Positions 1 to 9,236 of a stretch of 64,000 nt of DNA are shown here, piece by piece. The position numbers and the translations under genes were made by a program. The notes beneath the pieces were generated by a model. The model saw nothing but the letters and a program-made list of their open reading frames with translations. It was not told where the DNA came from and ran no database searches. The stretch is from Sideroxyarcus sp. (GTDB taxonomy: Bacteria; Pseudomonadota; Gammaproteobacteria; Burkholderiales; Gallionellaceae), in NCBI GenBank assembly GCA_030651895.1, contig JAUSBR010000013.1, positions 1 through 64,000 of the forward strand, in the 5' to 3' direction. Every line of letters begins with the position of its first letter. The first letter of the stretch is position 1.

Positions 1-1396
1 AGCATGCGTTCGGCGCCGACGTTGAAGATCTGGATCACGCCCTTGGCGTCGGTGGCGATGCTGGAGAAGTTGGCGCTGTTGAAGATCGCGTTCTGCAGCG
101 CACCCGCTTTTTGCAGCGCCGCCTCGGCCTGCTTGCGCGCGGTGTTGTCGGTGCCGATCAGCAGGTAGCCGATGATCGCATCCTGGTCGTCGCGCAGCGC
201 CGTGACCGACAGCACCACCGGGATGCGTCCGCCGTCCTTGCGGATGGAAGTCAGCTCGTAGATATCCTCGATGCCGCGCGAGGCCTTGAACACCAGCGCC
301 TCGAAGCCGGGCGTGATGGTCGTGCCCAGTTCCGAGCTCAATTCTGCCGCGCGCGCGATCAGTTCCTGCGGGTCGGAGATGTCGGCCGGCGTAATCTTGT
401 TCATCACGTCGGCGGCGGTGTAGCCCAGCATGCGCTCGGCACCGACGTTGAAGATCTGGATCACGCCCTTGGCGTCGGTGGCGATACTGGAGAAGTTGGC
501 GCTGTTGAAAATGGCGCTTTGCAATGCCCCGGCTTTGAGCAAAGCATCTTCTGCTTGTTTGCGCGCGGTGTTGTCGGTGCCGATCAGCAGGTAGCCGATG
601 ATCTCGTTCTGATCGTCGCGCAGGGCGGTGACCGACACCACGGCGGGGAAACGGCTCCCGTCCTTGCGAATGTAGGTCAGCTCGTAAATATCCTCGATGC
701 CGCGCGAGGCCTTGAACACCAGCGCCTCGAAGCCGGGGGTGATCGGTGTGCCGAGTTCGGTACTGAGTGCTTCGGCCCGGGCGATCACTTCCTGCGGATC
801 GGAAATGTCTGCGGGGGTGATCTTGTTCATCACATCGGCGGCGGTGTAGCCCAGCATGCGTTCGGCGCCGACGTTGAAGATCTGGATCACGCCCTTGGCG
901 TCGGTGGCGATGCTGGAGAAGTTGGCGCTGTCGAAAATGGCTTTCTGTAGTGCTCCGGCTTTGAGCAGTGCCGCCTCGGCGAGTTTGCGCGCGGTGTTGT
1001 CGGTGCCAATCAGCAGATAGCCGATGATGGCCTCCTGCGCGTCGCGCAGGGCGGTGACCGACACCACGGCGGGGAAGCGGCTGCCGTCCTTGCGGATATA
1101 GGTCAGCTCGTAGATATCCTCAATACCGCGCGAGGCCTTGAACACCAGCGCCTCGAAGCCGGGCGTGATCGGCGTGCCCAGTTCGGCGCTCAACTCTGCG
1201 GCGCGCGCGATGACTTCCTGCGGGTCGGAGATGTCGGCCGGCGTGATCTTGTTCAGCACATCCGCTGCGGCGTAACCCAGCATGCGCTCGGCGCCGACGT
1301 TGAAGATCTGGATCACCCCTTTTTCGTCGGTGGCGATACTGGAGAAGTTGGCGCTGTTGAGGATCGCGTCCTGCAGAGCGCCGGTCTTGAGCAGGG
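1..1396 (-). repeat. Tandem repeat of a PAS-coding unit, exact period 426 bp (142 codons)
   Basis: The plus-strand string AGCATGCG followed by TTCGGCGCCGACGTTGAAG or CTCGGCRCCGACGTTGAAG begins at 1, 427, 853 and 1279, giving three successive spacings of exactly 426 bp. The flanking sequence stays nearly identical over long stretches, with mostly single-base changes. The period is a multiple of three, so each unit adds one complete 142-residue PAS/PAC module in frame. The array continues beyond the left edge, so the copy number is not known. Confidence 0.95.
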
Positions 1397-1487
1397 ATTC
1401 CTGGGTGCTGAGCCATGCTTCCTTGCGCTTGGCATCGTTGATGACCTCGGCATTGAGGATGAACGAATCGCTGAATTCTTTTTGCAT
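1..1487 (-). CDS. Tandem-PAS sensory protein, N-terminal part (runs off the left edge)
   Basis: The reading frame opens at an ATG (1487-1485, protein MQKEFSDSFI...) and stays open to position 1, so the C-terminal output domain lies outside the window. After a lead of about 30 residues the protein is a chain of near-identical PAS/PAC modules. Each module has a [10 protein letters not shown] start, a [11 protein letters not shown] core, an [11 protein letters not shown] segment, an [13 protein letters not shown] strand and an [14 protein letters not shown] end. Three full modules and the start of a fourth are visible. PAS domains bind small ligands or cofactors or mediate dimerisation, and usually feed a kinase, cyclase or GGDEF domain. 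No membrane segment is seen, so a cytoplasmic sensor is likely. The downstream minus-strand genes at 3263 and 14938 carry the same module. Confidence 0.9.
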   Translation of the reverse strand, partial: MQKEFSDSFILNAEVINDAKRKEAWLSTQESLLKTGALQDAILNSANFSSIATDEKGVIQIFNVGAERMLGYAAADVLNKITPADISDPQEVIARAAELSAELGTPITPGFEALVFKASRGIEDIYELTYIRKDGSRFPAVVSVTALRDAQEAIIGYLLIGTDNTARKLAEAALLKAGALQKAIFDSANFSSIATDAKGVIQIFNVGAERMLGYTAADVMNKITPADISDPQEVIARAEALSTELGTPITPGFEALVFKASRGIEDIYELTYIRKDGSRFPAVVSVTALRDDQNEIIGYLLIGTDNTARKQAEDALLKAGALQSAIFNSANFSSIATDAKGVIQIFNVGAERMLGYTAADVMNKITPADISDPQELIARAAELSSELGTTITPGFEALVFKASRGIEDIYELTSIRKDGGRIPVVLSVTALRDDQDAIIGYLLIGTDNTARKQAEAALQKAGALQNAIFNSANFSSIATDAKGVIQIFNVGAERM

Positions 1488-1688
1488 GGCGTGCCTTTAC
1501 TGGATCGCGAATGACCGCGCGGGCGAATAGGGAGAGTCAGTCTGAATCTTAGAGACCATGCGCGGCATGTACCGTGCGGCTACGCACATAAGAGTGGTGA
1601 GTGCTGGGTGTCGAGCTTGCGCAGGATGGGTTGAGCAACGCGATACTCATCGTTAGAGACCTGCGGGGATCGCCTATGACTATCTGGT

Positions 1689-3266
1689 TCATTTCCCCGT
1701 TTCGGGTCGCGGCAGCATCACGGTGATCGTGGTCTGGTTCTCCGGATCGGACACTTCCAGGGCGATCGTGCCGTTCTGCGCCTCGGCGAGCATCCTGGCC
1801 GAGTAGGCGCCGAGGCCGGTGCCGCCCTGTTTGCCGTGTGTGACATATTTGCCGAAGAAGCGGTCGCGAATCGCGGCGGGTACGACCCCCCGGTTGCGGA
1901 TCGTGATGCATGCCGGCGACCCGTCGGCCAGTGTGACGGAGACCATGCTGTGCGCGGGGGCCGCTTCGCAGGCGTTCTTGATCAGGTTCTGGAACAGGGA
2001 GTAGCAGAGCAGGGCATCTCCCCGCAGCAGCAGCGCCGCCGTATCCGTCTCGAAGCTGATGTCGAGTTGCTTTTCGGCAAAGGTGGTTTGCGCGATCTCG
2101 ACGATGCGTTTCAGGATCTCGCCGATCTTGACCGGTTTGGCGTCGAGCTGGAAACGACCGGTTTCGATCTTGAACAGCTCCGAGGAGAGATTGATCATGT
2201 CGAGTACCTGCAGGGCGGTATCTTCCACCATGCGCAGTTGGCTGACCTGCTCGCTGTCAAGTTTGCTGTCGTAGGCCAGCGTCTGCACCAGCCCGATCAC
2301 GCCGGCCAGCGGACCTTTCATGTCGTGGCGCGTGATGTCCTCGACCTGCTCGCGCAGGCGCGCAAGTTCAAGCATGCCGTCGTAGTTGGCCTGCAACTGC
2401 TTCTGCAGTCCGACGTAGCGCATGAAGTTGTGGATGCGCAGCTTGAGTGCGTCCGGGTCAATTGGTTTGGTGACGAAGTCCACCGCGCCCAATTGCATGC
2501 CCTTGTGGCGTTCGTCCTCGCCGGTCATGGCGGTGACGAAGATCAGCGGGATGCCTTCCGAGGTGGGATGCTCACGCATGAGCCGTGCCACTTCGAAGCC
2601 GTCCATGCCCGGCATCATGATGTCGAGCAGCACCAGGTCGGGCGGATCGTCAGACTGGCAGATGGTCAGTGCCTTTTCGCCGCTGTGCGCGATGCGCACG
2701 CGGTATTCGTCGTTGAGCAGATGCGAGAGCAGCAGCAGATTGTCCGCGGTGTCGTCGACCACCAGTATCGTCGGTCGTGCCGGTTCGAGCGGAAACGCCG
2801 GATCGGCCTGCTCGGCGGCTTGCTGTGGGGCGGCCGGTTTCGCCGCGGCGTGGGCCGGTGCCAGCGAGCGGTGCGTATGCATCTGCGTCGTCAACGCTTT
2901 TTCGACGCGCTCGGCCAGACAGATCGCGGTGTAGGGTTTGACCAGCAGATCGTCGACACCGCCGGCGATGGCTTCCTCGATGCGGTAACGCTCGGCTTCA
3001 GCGGTGATCATGATGAAGGGCAGATGCGCCAGTTTGGCGTCGGCGCGCACCGCCTTGAGCAGTTCAAGGCCGGTCATGACCGGCATGTTCCAGTCGGACA
3101 GCACGATGTCCACATGCTTGTTTTGCAGCATGCGCAATGCCTCGGCGCCGTCGTTGGCCATCAGGATGTTGTTGCCACCGATGGAACGCAGTTGGCTGGC
3201 GGTGACCTTGCGCATCGGCTCGAAGTCGTCAACGACGAGGAACGCGGTCTTTCTGTCCATCGTCAT
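1689..3266 (-). CDS. REC-REC-histidine kinase (hybrid two-component protein)
   Basis: A protein of 525 residues. The first receiver (about 8-125) has the acidic pair VDD, the phospho-acceptor region LSDWNMP and the KPY lysine, close to CheY. The second receiver (about 165-280) has [16 protein letters not shown] and TKP. A HisKA-like helix follows with the candidate phospho-histidine in ITRHDMKGP. The HATPase domain (about 400-520) has N-box [11 protein letters not shown] and G-box [12 protein letters not shown]. No membrane segment is seen. The ATG overlaps the stop of the kinase at 3263-7864 by 4 bp (ATGA), so the two are translationally coupled and probably form one phosphorelay. Receivers placed before the kinase suggest that it is controlled by phosphorylation from the upstream partner. 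Confidence 0.88.
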   Translation of the reverse strand: MTMDRKTAFLVVDDFEPMRKVTASQLRSIGGNNILMANDGAEALRMLQNKHVDIVLSDWNMPVMTGLELLKAVRADAKLAHLPFIMITAEAERYRIEEAIAGGVDDLLVKPYTAICLAERVEKALTTQMHTHRSLAPAHAAAKPAAPQQAAEQADPAFPLEPARPTILVVDDTADNLLLLSHLLNDEYRVRIAHSGEKALTICQSDDPPDLVLLDIMMPGMDGFEVARLMREHPTSEGIPLIFVTAMTGEDERHKGMQLGAVDFVTKPIDPDALKLRIHNFMRYVGLQKQLQANYDGMLELARLREQVEDITRHDMKGPLAGVIGLVQTLAYDSKLDSEQVSQLRMVEDTALQVLDMINLSSELFKIETGRFQLDAKPVKIGEILKRIVEIAQTTFAEKQLDISFETDTAALLLRGDALLCYSLFQNLIKNACEAAPAHSMVSVTLADGSPACITIRNRGVVPAAIRDRFFGKYVTHGKQGGTGLGAYSARMLAEAQNGTIALEVSDPENQTTITVMLPRPETGK

Positions 3267-6200
3267 GCCTTGTCCTCCTCCAGTATCTGGGCGTCGTCGC
3301 CGGCACCGGGTGCAGGCGTCGCGGCCGCGGCCCTGAGTGCGGCGAGCGCCTCCTCGTAGTCAAGCGCGCGTATGCTGCTTTCGATCCGGCGGTAGTGTTG
3401 CGGGAAGGCCGCGTTGAGCAGGGCGGATTCCCTGTTCAGCAACTCGCCCGCCGCCGAGTCATCGGCGAGCAGCAGCGCTTCCAGTCTGGCGCAGACGAGA
3501 CCGAGTCTGAGCGAGTCGACCGCGCCGGTTTCGCCGGGCGGTTCCTCCGGTAGCTGCTGTTCGAGCTGCGCGATGAGCATTGCCAGCGGCTTGTCCAGTT
3601 GTTCGAGACTGGCGTCGATCTGCTGGCGCGGCCGCGGTTCGCGGATCGCGCTCTCCAGCTGTTCCGCCAGATGTTGTATGACCGTGGCGCCGATGTTGCC
3701 GGAAACGCCTTTCAGGGTGTGGACGAGCAGTTCCGCGCTGTGGCTGTCGTTGCTGTCCAGCGCCCGGCGTATCTCCGCCACCGAGGCTCGTTGCCCGCTG
3801 ATGAACTTGCGCAGCATCCACAGATAGAGCTTCTTCTTGCCGAGCACGCGCCGCAGACCATCGCCGGTGTCCAGCCCCTCGATATCCGCAGGCAGTCCGG
3901 CATCCTGCGGTATTACCGTTGCTGTGGCTTCCGTGGCGGTCAGCGCCTGTCCGGGCTTGATCCACTTCAGCAGCGCTTTCCACAGATCCTCGGGTTCGAT
4001 CGGCTTCGCCACGTGATCGTTCATGCCCGCCTTGATGCAGCGGTCGCGGTCGCCCTGCATGGCATTGGCGGTCATCGCCACCACCGGCAGACTGTCGAAG
4101 CGCGCGTCCTTGCGTATCTCCCGCGTTGCCGTCACACCGTCCATCACCGGCATCTGCATGTCCATCAGCACGATGTCATATTGCGCCGACCTGATCTTGT
4201 CCAGCGCGATCTGGCCGTTCTCCGCCAGTTCGACGACGAAGCCGACATCGCGCAGCAGTTCGGTGGCCACTTCCTGGTTGAGTTCGTTGTCCTCCACCAG
4301 CAGGATGCGCGCACCGTGGATGCCGGCCAGTTGCGCGACGCTGTCGGTCGGGGCGTCGCCGACGACGCGGCTTGCCGCGCTGTCGTCGCCGAGGATGCGC
4401 ACCACGCTTTCGAACAGCACCGAGGGGCTCAGCGGCTTGATCAATACATCCTCGATACCCGCATCCTCGGCCCCGCGGATGACTTCCTCGCGGCCATAGG
4501 CGGTCACCATGGTCATGTGCGGCATGCGTTTGTGCGGCAGTTCGCGCAGTCGCCTGGCCGTCGCGATACCGTCCATCTCCGGCATCTGCCAGTCGAGAAA
4601 GACGATTTCGTAGGGTGTGCCCTGCGCTTCGGCTTGTTCCACCGCACCGATGGCATCCTTGCCCGAGGCCGCCTGGTCTACCTTCAGGCTCATGCTGTCG
4701 AGCATGTTGCCCAGCACCATGCGCGCGTTCTCGTTGTCGTCCACCACCAGCACGCGCTTGCCGTGCAGGTCGCCCGACAGTGCCAGCTTGCGTCTCTGGC
4801 CGATGCCCTTGCCGAGCCGCGCGGTGAACCAGAAGGTGCTGCCCTTGCCCGGCTCGCTGTCCACGCCCACTTCGCCGCCCATCAGCTCGGCCAGGCGTTT
4901 GGAGATGACCAGACCGAGGCCGGTGCCGCCGAACTTGCGCGTGGTCGAGGTGTCGGCCTGGGCGAAGCTCTGGAACAGCCTTCCCGTCTGCTCCGGCGTG
5001 AGGCCGATGCCGGTATCGCGCACCGCGCAGTAGAGCAGCACGTTATGCTCGGTCTGCTCCTTGATGCGGATGAGGATATCGATCTCGCCGCGTTCGGTGA
5101 ACTTGACCGCGTTGTTGCTGTAGTTGATTAGGATCTGTCCCAGCCGCAGCGGATCGCCGATCAGATTGGGCGGCACATCCTTGGCCACGTCGAACACCAG
5201 TTCCAGATCCTTGGCGGTGGTCTTCTCCGCGATCAGGTTGGACACATTGTCGAGCACCTTTTCCAGTTCGAACTCGGTGGTCTCGACCGTCAGCTTGCCT
5301 GCCTCGATCTTGGAGAGATCGAGGATATCGTTGATGATGCTGAGCAGATGCTGCCCGGCGCCCTTGATCTTCTTGATATGGTCGCGCTGGCGCGGCGTCA
5401 TCTCGGTCTTCAGCGCTAGATAGGACATGCCGATGATGGCGTTCATCGGGGTGCGTATCTCGTGGCTCATGTTGGAGAGGAAATCCGATTTTGCCATGTT
5501 GGCTTTTTCCGCCATGGCTTTGGCGTTTTCCAGTTCAGCGTTCTTTTCCTGCAACACCTGGTCCAGCAGTTTGCGCTCGGTGATGTCGCGCGCGGCGGCG
5601 AACACGCCCTGCAGTTTGCGCTCGCGGTCATAGAAGGTGGTCGCGTTGTAGGACACCACCGTTTCCTTGCCGTCGCGCGCGCGCGCGGTGAGCTCGTAGT
5701 TGCTCACTTTCTTTTCGCTCAGCACCAGCTTGATGCCCGCCTCGGCCCTTCCCGGATCGGTGAAATAATCCTTGAACGGGGCGCCGATGAGTTCGTCGCG
5801 TGTGTTGCCGGTGAGCATCTCCATCTGCTTGTTGACGTCGGTGATGATGCCGGCGGGGTCGGTGGTCATCAGCGCATCGATGTTGGATTCGATCAGCGAG
5901 CGCGTGTAGAACTGCTGGTCGCGCAGGCGCTGGTCGAGCTTGGTCTGCTCGGCCTCGACCTGTTTGCGTGCGGTGTTGTCGGTGCCGATCAGCAGGTAGC
6001 CGATGATCTCGCTCTGCGCGTCGCGTAGCGCGGTGACCGACACCACGGCCGGGAAGCGGCTGCCATCCTTGCGGATATAGGTCAGCTCGTAGATATCCTC
6101 GATACCGCGCGAGGCCTTGAACACCAGTGCATCGAAGCCGGGCGCGATGGGCGTGCCGAGCTCGTCGCTCAGGGCCGCGGCGCGCGCGATGATCTCCTGC

Positions 6201-7864
6201 GGGTCGGAGATGTCGGCCGGGGTGATCTTGTTCATCACGTCGGCAGCGGTATAGCCCAGCATGCGCTCGGCACCGACGTTGAAGATCTGGATCACGCCTT
6301 TGGCGTCGGTGGCGATACTGGAGAAGTTGGCGCTGTTGAAGATCGCGGCTTGCAGCGCGCCCGCCTTGACCAGCGCCGCCTCGTTCCGTTTGAGCGCGCT
6401 GATGTCGCGCAAGATGCAGGTGAGGTAACGCTCGCCGCCCATCCACATCTGGCTGATCGCGATATCCATCGGAAAGGGACTGCCGTTGCGGTGCCGTCCC
6501 GTGCCTTCGCGCCCGAGGCCGATGATCCAGGCCTTGTCGCTTGTGCTGACATTTTCCAGCGCCGTCTTGCGTTCGTCGCCGCCGGATTCCGGCAGCAACA
6601 GGCTGAAATCCTGTCCGATCAATTCGGCGGCGCTGTAGCCGAACATGCGCTCGGCGGCCGGGTTGATCGTTTTGATGATGCCGTCGCGCGCGCGCAGCGT
6701 GATGATGCCGTCCGCCACGGTATTGAGTATCGTCTGGATCAGCTCGGCGTTGTCGCGCAGGCTTTGCTGCGTCGCGTACTCGTCGGTGACGTCGCGGAAC
6801 ACCAGCACCGCCCCGACCACCCTGTTTGCGCTGTCGCGTATCGGCGCGCAACTGTCGGCGATGGCGGATTCGCCGCCATCGAGCGCGATCAGAACAGTGT
6901 GGTTGGCCAGTCCCTGTATCGTGCCCTTTGCCAGTGTCTCCATGACAGGGATGGTGGCGGGCAGGCGCGTTTCCTGGTTGATGATGTGGAACACCTCGTC
7001 CACCGGACGACCGAGCGCCTTGGCCTGGGTCCAGCCGGTGAGCTTTTCGGCGAGCGTGTTCAGCAGCGTCACCCGGCCTTTATCATCGGTGACCATCACC
7101 GCATCGCCGATGGAGAACAGCGTTACCGCGAGTTTTGCTTCGCTGACCTGCAGGGTGTCGTTGGCCTGCTGCAATTTCGAGTTCAGTGACTGCTGGGATT
7201 CGAGCAGGTGCAGGGTTTCGAGATGGACCAGCTTTTGCAGTCGTTGCTGTGTCTCGCGATAGATGAGGAACGCGATGGCTGCCGCAAACAGCAGCATCAG
7301 CAGGCCGGCGAGGCTGATCAGCACCAGCATGCGCCGCATATTGGCCTGGAACGCGGCTTCGTGCCGCGCCAGCGCGTCTTCCTCGATGCGGATGTAGCTG
7401 TCGATCTCTGTGCGGATCTGCTCCATCAGATGCATGCCATAACCTTCGCGCACGGCAGCCATTGCGCCGGCGAAGTCATTCATGCGGCGCAGTTCGATGA
7501 CACGGGCCAGCTCCGCTGACTTGGCATCTATCAGCGGCGACAGCGTGGTCAGATGTTCCTGGGCGGCGGCGATGGTGGTGTTGCGGCGCAATTCCTGCAG
7601 ATGGGCGGCAAGGCCGTCCTGCGCGACCAGATAGGGACGCAGAAAGTCCTCGTCGCCGGTCAATACATAGCCGCGCTGTCCGGTTTCGGAATCTTTTATT
7701 TCGGACAGCAATTCGGTTGCACCGATGACCAGCGTGCGGCTGTGTCGGCGCGCTTCGGCGGCTTCGTCGATCTGCCCGAACGACCAGAATACGGCCGCCG
7801 CACCCAGCCCGACCAGCAGGGTTGCACCGGCAAATGCCGCAATGATCTTATGGTTCAATTTCAC
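3263..7864 (-). CDS. Membrane hybrid sensor kinase: CHASE3, four PAS, HisKA, HATPase, two REC, Hpt
   Basis: A protein of 1533 residues starting at GTG with GGAAGG about 9 nt upstream. TM1 is about 8-28. A CHASE3 periplasmic domain (about 30-175) carries [14 protein letters not shown]2 is about 178-202. PAS domains follow at about 240-365, 370-495, 500-640 (the SANFSS module shared with the gene at the left edge) and 650-775. HisKA (about 800) has [12 protein letters not shown]. The HATPase has G-box [10 protein letters not shown]. Two receivers follow, with [10 protein letters not shown] and [12 protein letters not shown]-terminal Hpt (about 1350-1440) has [12 protein letters not shown]. The layout is BarA-like with a complete internal His-Asp-His path. 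The 4-bp overlap with the REC-REC-kinase gene points to a common phosphorelay. The ligand is unknown. Confidence 0.92.
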   Translation of the reverse strand: MKLNHKIIAAFAGATLLVGLGAAAVFWSFGQIDEAAEARRHSRTLVIGATELLSEIKDSETGQRGYVLTGDEDFLRPYLVAQDGLAAHLQELRRNTTIAAAQEHLTTLSPLIDAKSAELARVIELRRMNDFAGAMAAVREGYGMHLMEQIRTEIDSYIRIEEDALARHEAAFQANMRRMLVLISLAGLLMLLFAAAIAFLIYRETQQRLQKLVHLETLHLLESQQSLNSKLQQANDTLQVSEAKLAVTLFSIGDAVMVTDDKGRVTLLNTLAEKLTGWTQAKALGRPVDEVFHIINQETRLPATIPVMETLAKGTIQGLANHTVLIALDGGESAIADSCAPIRDSANRVVGAVLVFRDVTDEYATQQSLRDNAELIQTILNTVADGIITLRARDGIIKTINPAAERMFGYSAAELIGQDFSLLLPESGGDERKTALENVSTSDKAWIIGLGREGTGRHRNGSPFPMDIAISQMWMGGERYLTCILRDISALKRNEAALVKAGALQAAIFNSANFSSIATDAKGVIQIFNVGAERMLGYTAADVMNKITPADISDPQEIIARAAALSDELGTPIAPGFDALVFKASRGIEDIYELTYIRKDGSRFPAVVSVTALRDAQSEIIGYLLIGTDNTARKQVEAEQTKLDQRLRDQQFYTRSLIESNIDALMTTDPAGIITDVNKQMEMLTGNTRDELIGAPFKDYFTDPGRAEAGIKLVLSEKKVSNYELTARARDGKETVVSYNATTFYDRERKLQGVFAAARDITERKLLDQVLQEKNAELENAKAMAEKANMAKSDFLSNMSHEIRTPMNAIIGMSYLALKTEMTPRQRDHIKKIKGAGQHLLSIINDILDLSKIEAGKLTVETTEFELEKVLDNVSNLIAEKTTAKDLELVFDVAKDVPPNLIGDPLRLGQILINYSNNAVKFTERGEIDILIRIKEQTEHNVLLYCAVRDTGIGLTPEQTGRLFQSFAQADTSTTRKFGGTGLGLVISKRLAELMGGEVGVDSEPGKGSTFWFTARLGKGIGQRRKLALSGDLHGKRVLVVDDNENARMVLGNMLDSMSLKVDQAASGKDAIGAVEQAEAQGTPYEIVFLDWQMPEMDGIATARRLRELPHKRMPHMTMVTAYGREEVIRGAEDAGIEDVLIKPLSPSVLFESVVRILGDDSAASRVVGDAPTDSVAQLAGIHGARILLVEDNELNQEVATELLRDVGFVVELAENGQIALDKIRSAQYDIVLMDMQMPVMDGVTATREIRKDARFDSLPVVAMTANAMQGDRDRCIKAGMNDHVAKPIEPEDLWKALLKWIKPGQALTATEATATVIPQDAGLPADIEGLDTGDGLRRVLGKKKLYLWMLRKFISGQRASVAEIRRALDSNDSHSAELLVHTLKGVSGNIGATVIQHLAEQLESAIREPRPRQQIDASLEQLDKPLAMLIAQLEQQLPEEPPGETGAVDSLRLGLVCARLEALLLADDSAAGELLNRESALLNAAFPQHYRRIESSIRALDYEEALAALRAAAATPAPGAGDDAQILEEDKA

Positions 7865-7934
7865 GATTTACAACCTTCCTTCTGTGCTGTGTCATTCGTT
7901 GTCGAACATGGGGGCATTCGGGCATGGAGCGCGG

Positions 7935-9116
7935 CTAAGTCGGTGCTGCCGCTTTCAGCGCCTGGACTATCTTGTCGACCAGTGTGGCGGGGTCGAACGG
8001 TTTGACCACGAAATCGATTGCACCCGCGTTCATGCAGTCGACAACGACATCGCTCTCGCTCTTGCCGGTGATCATGATCACCGGGGTCGCGGCCAGCCCG
8101 GGCATCGTCTTCAGTCGTCGCGTCGTTTCCAGGCCGTTCATGTTGGGCATCATCATGTCCATCAGGATCAGGTCGGGCAGCTTGTTGCGCAGGACGTTCA
8201 AGGCTTCCAGACCGTCGCGTGCGAAAAGCAGGTTGTAGTCGTGCGCCGTCAGCAGATTGTCGATGATGACGCGCTGGACTTCGTCGTCATCCACCACCAG
8301 CACAGTGGGCCGGATGCGCCCGGCCATGTCGTTCAGGGTGCGGGCCGACTTCAGCAGCGGCTCGTAATCCTGTTTCAATTGCTGCGCCCATTTTTTCAAG
8401 GGCAGGGTGGTTTCCATGACGGCACTGAATTGCGGCTGCACCTCCTCGCGCTTGAGGCGGTCGAACTCGCTTTCCATTCCCGCAGTACTTTTGACCTCGA
8501 CCGTTTCCGGGATCGCTCCCTCAATGAGCCGTTTGGAGAATTTGTCCAGCGCCGTATCGACGCCCTGCGAGGCGCGCACCAGCGCCTGGCTGGCAACGTC
8601 GATATGCAGGCTGCCCTGCACGATCTGCTGATCCAGCTTCTTGCCCAGCTCGGCCAGATGGCGTGCCTGGGCGGCGAACTCTGCGGCGGAAGGGCCCGCA
8701 GTCTTGTGGCTCGCCAGATCGTGCAGGGCATGGTGGATGGACATGGCCAGCCGCGACGAATCGTCCGTCACCGGCCAGAACAGGATGTAGTCGTCGAAAT
8801 AGCCTTTCTTGCACAGTTCGTAAACCTGCTTGATCTCGTGCCGGTTGCACAGGATCACGGTGCGCAGCGGCTGCTGCTGCATCTCGTCGCACAAGCGGTT
8901 CAACTCGAGGTAATAGCGTTCCGATTTTTCCAGCGTGTCGAATGCCAGTACCAGCACATTGGGCCGGTAGCGCACGAAGTCGCCCGGCTCCGTGTCGGCC
9001 GCAGTGGAGATATAGACATGGCGGAATTCCGCATGCAGCAGATTGCGCACCTGTGTCGCATCGGCGACACTGTCCGAGGCGATCATGATGACGACGGTGG
9101 AAGCGGAGGTGTCCAT
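7935..9116 (-). CDS. Response-regulator protein with degenerate N-terminal receiver and C-terminal REC
   Basis: A protein of 393 residues. The C-terminal 120 residues are a complete receiver: VLVVDDDEVQ, phospho-Asp in LILMDMMMPNMNG, ITG threonine region and KPFDP lysine. The N-terminal 135 residues (VVIMIASDSVADATQ..., VLVLAFDTLEKS..., YDDYILFWPV-like end) look like a receiver fold without the aspartate pocket. A helical linker with no recognised output domain joins the two. It lies 70 bp upstream of the CHASE3 hybrid kinase in the same direction, so it may be a phosphate acceptor or sink for that relay. The partner assignment is inference from position only. Confidence 0.85.
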   Translation of the reverse strand: MDTSASTVVIMIASDSVADATQVRNLLHAEFRHVYISTAADTEPGDFVRYRPNVLVLAFDTLEKSERYYLELNRLCDEMQQQPLRTVILCNRHEIKQVYELCKKGYFDDYILFWPVTDDSSRLAMSIHHALHDLASHKTAGPSAAEFAAQARHLAELGKKLDQQIVQGSLHIDVASQALVRASQGVDTALDKFSKRLIEGAIPETVEVKSTAGMESEFDRLKREEVQPQFSAVMETTLPLKKWAQQLKQDYEPLLKSARTLNDMAGRIRPTVLVVDDDEVQRVIIDNLLTAHDYNLLFARDGLEALNVLRNKLPDLILMDMMMPNMNGLETTRRLKTMPGLAATPVIMITGKSESDVVVDCMNAGAIDFVVKPFDPATLVDKIVQALKAAAPT

Positions 9117-9236
9117 GGTTCACTGCACCTTTGGCATGTTGGGAAGTCGGGAACTGCACATCAGTTCTGGCATTGCCTGATCGTAACGATGCGGGCTGCC
9201 GCTCACTGTGCGTTCACGAACATTGGCAATCATTCC

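Noticed and set aside
111-950. Long plus-strand ORF of 279 residues across the PAS array
   Set aside because: It is an antisense shadow whose own sequence repeats with the 426-bp unit. The minus-strand frame gives proper PAS/PAC domains.
1-1396. Periodic repeats considered as a CRISPR array or satellite
   Set aside because: The 426-bp period is coding and in frame, with no spacers between repeats.
1836-3359. Plus-strand ORF of 507 residues opposite the REC-REC-kinase
   Set aside because: G+C-rich antisense frame with His/Gln/Arg-rich translation and no domain. The minus-strand frame has complete REC and HATPase motifs.
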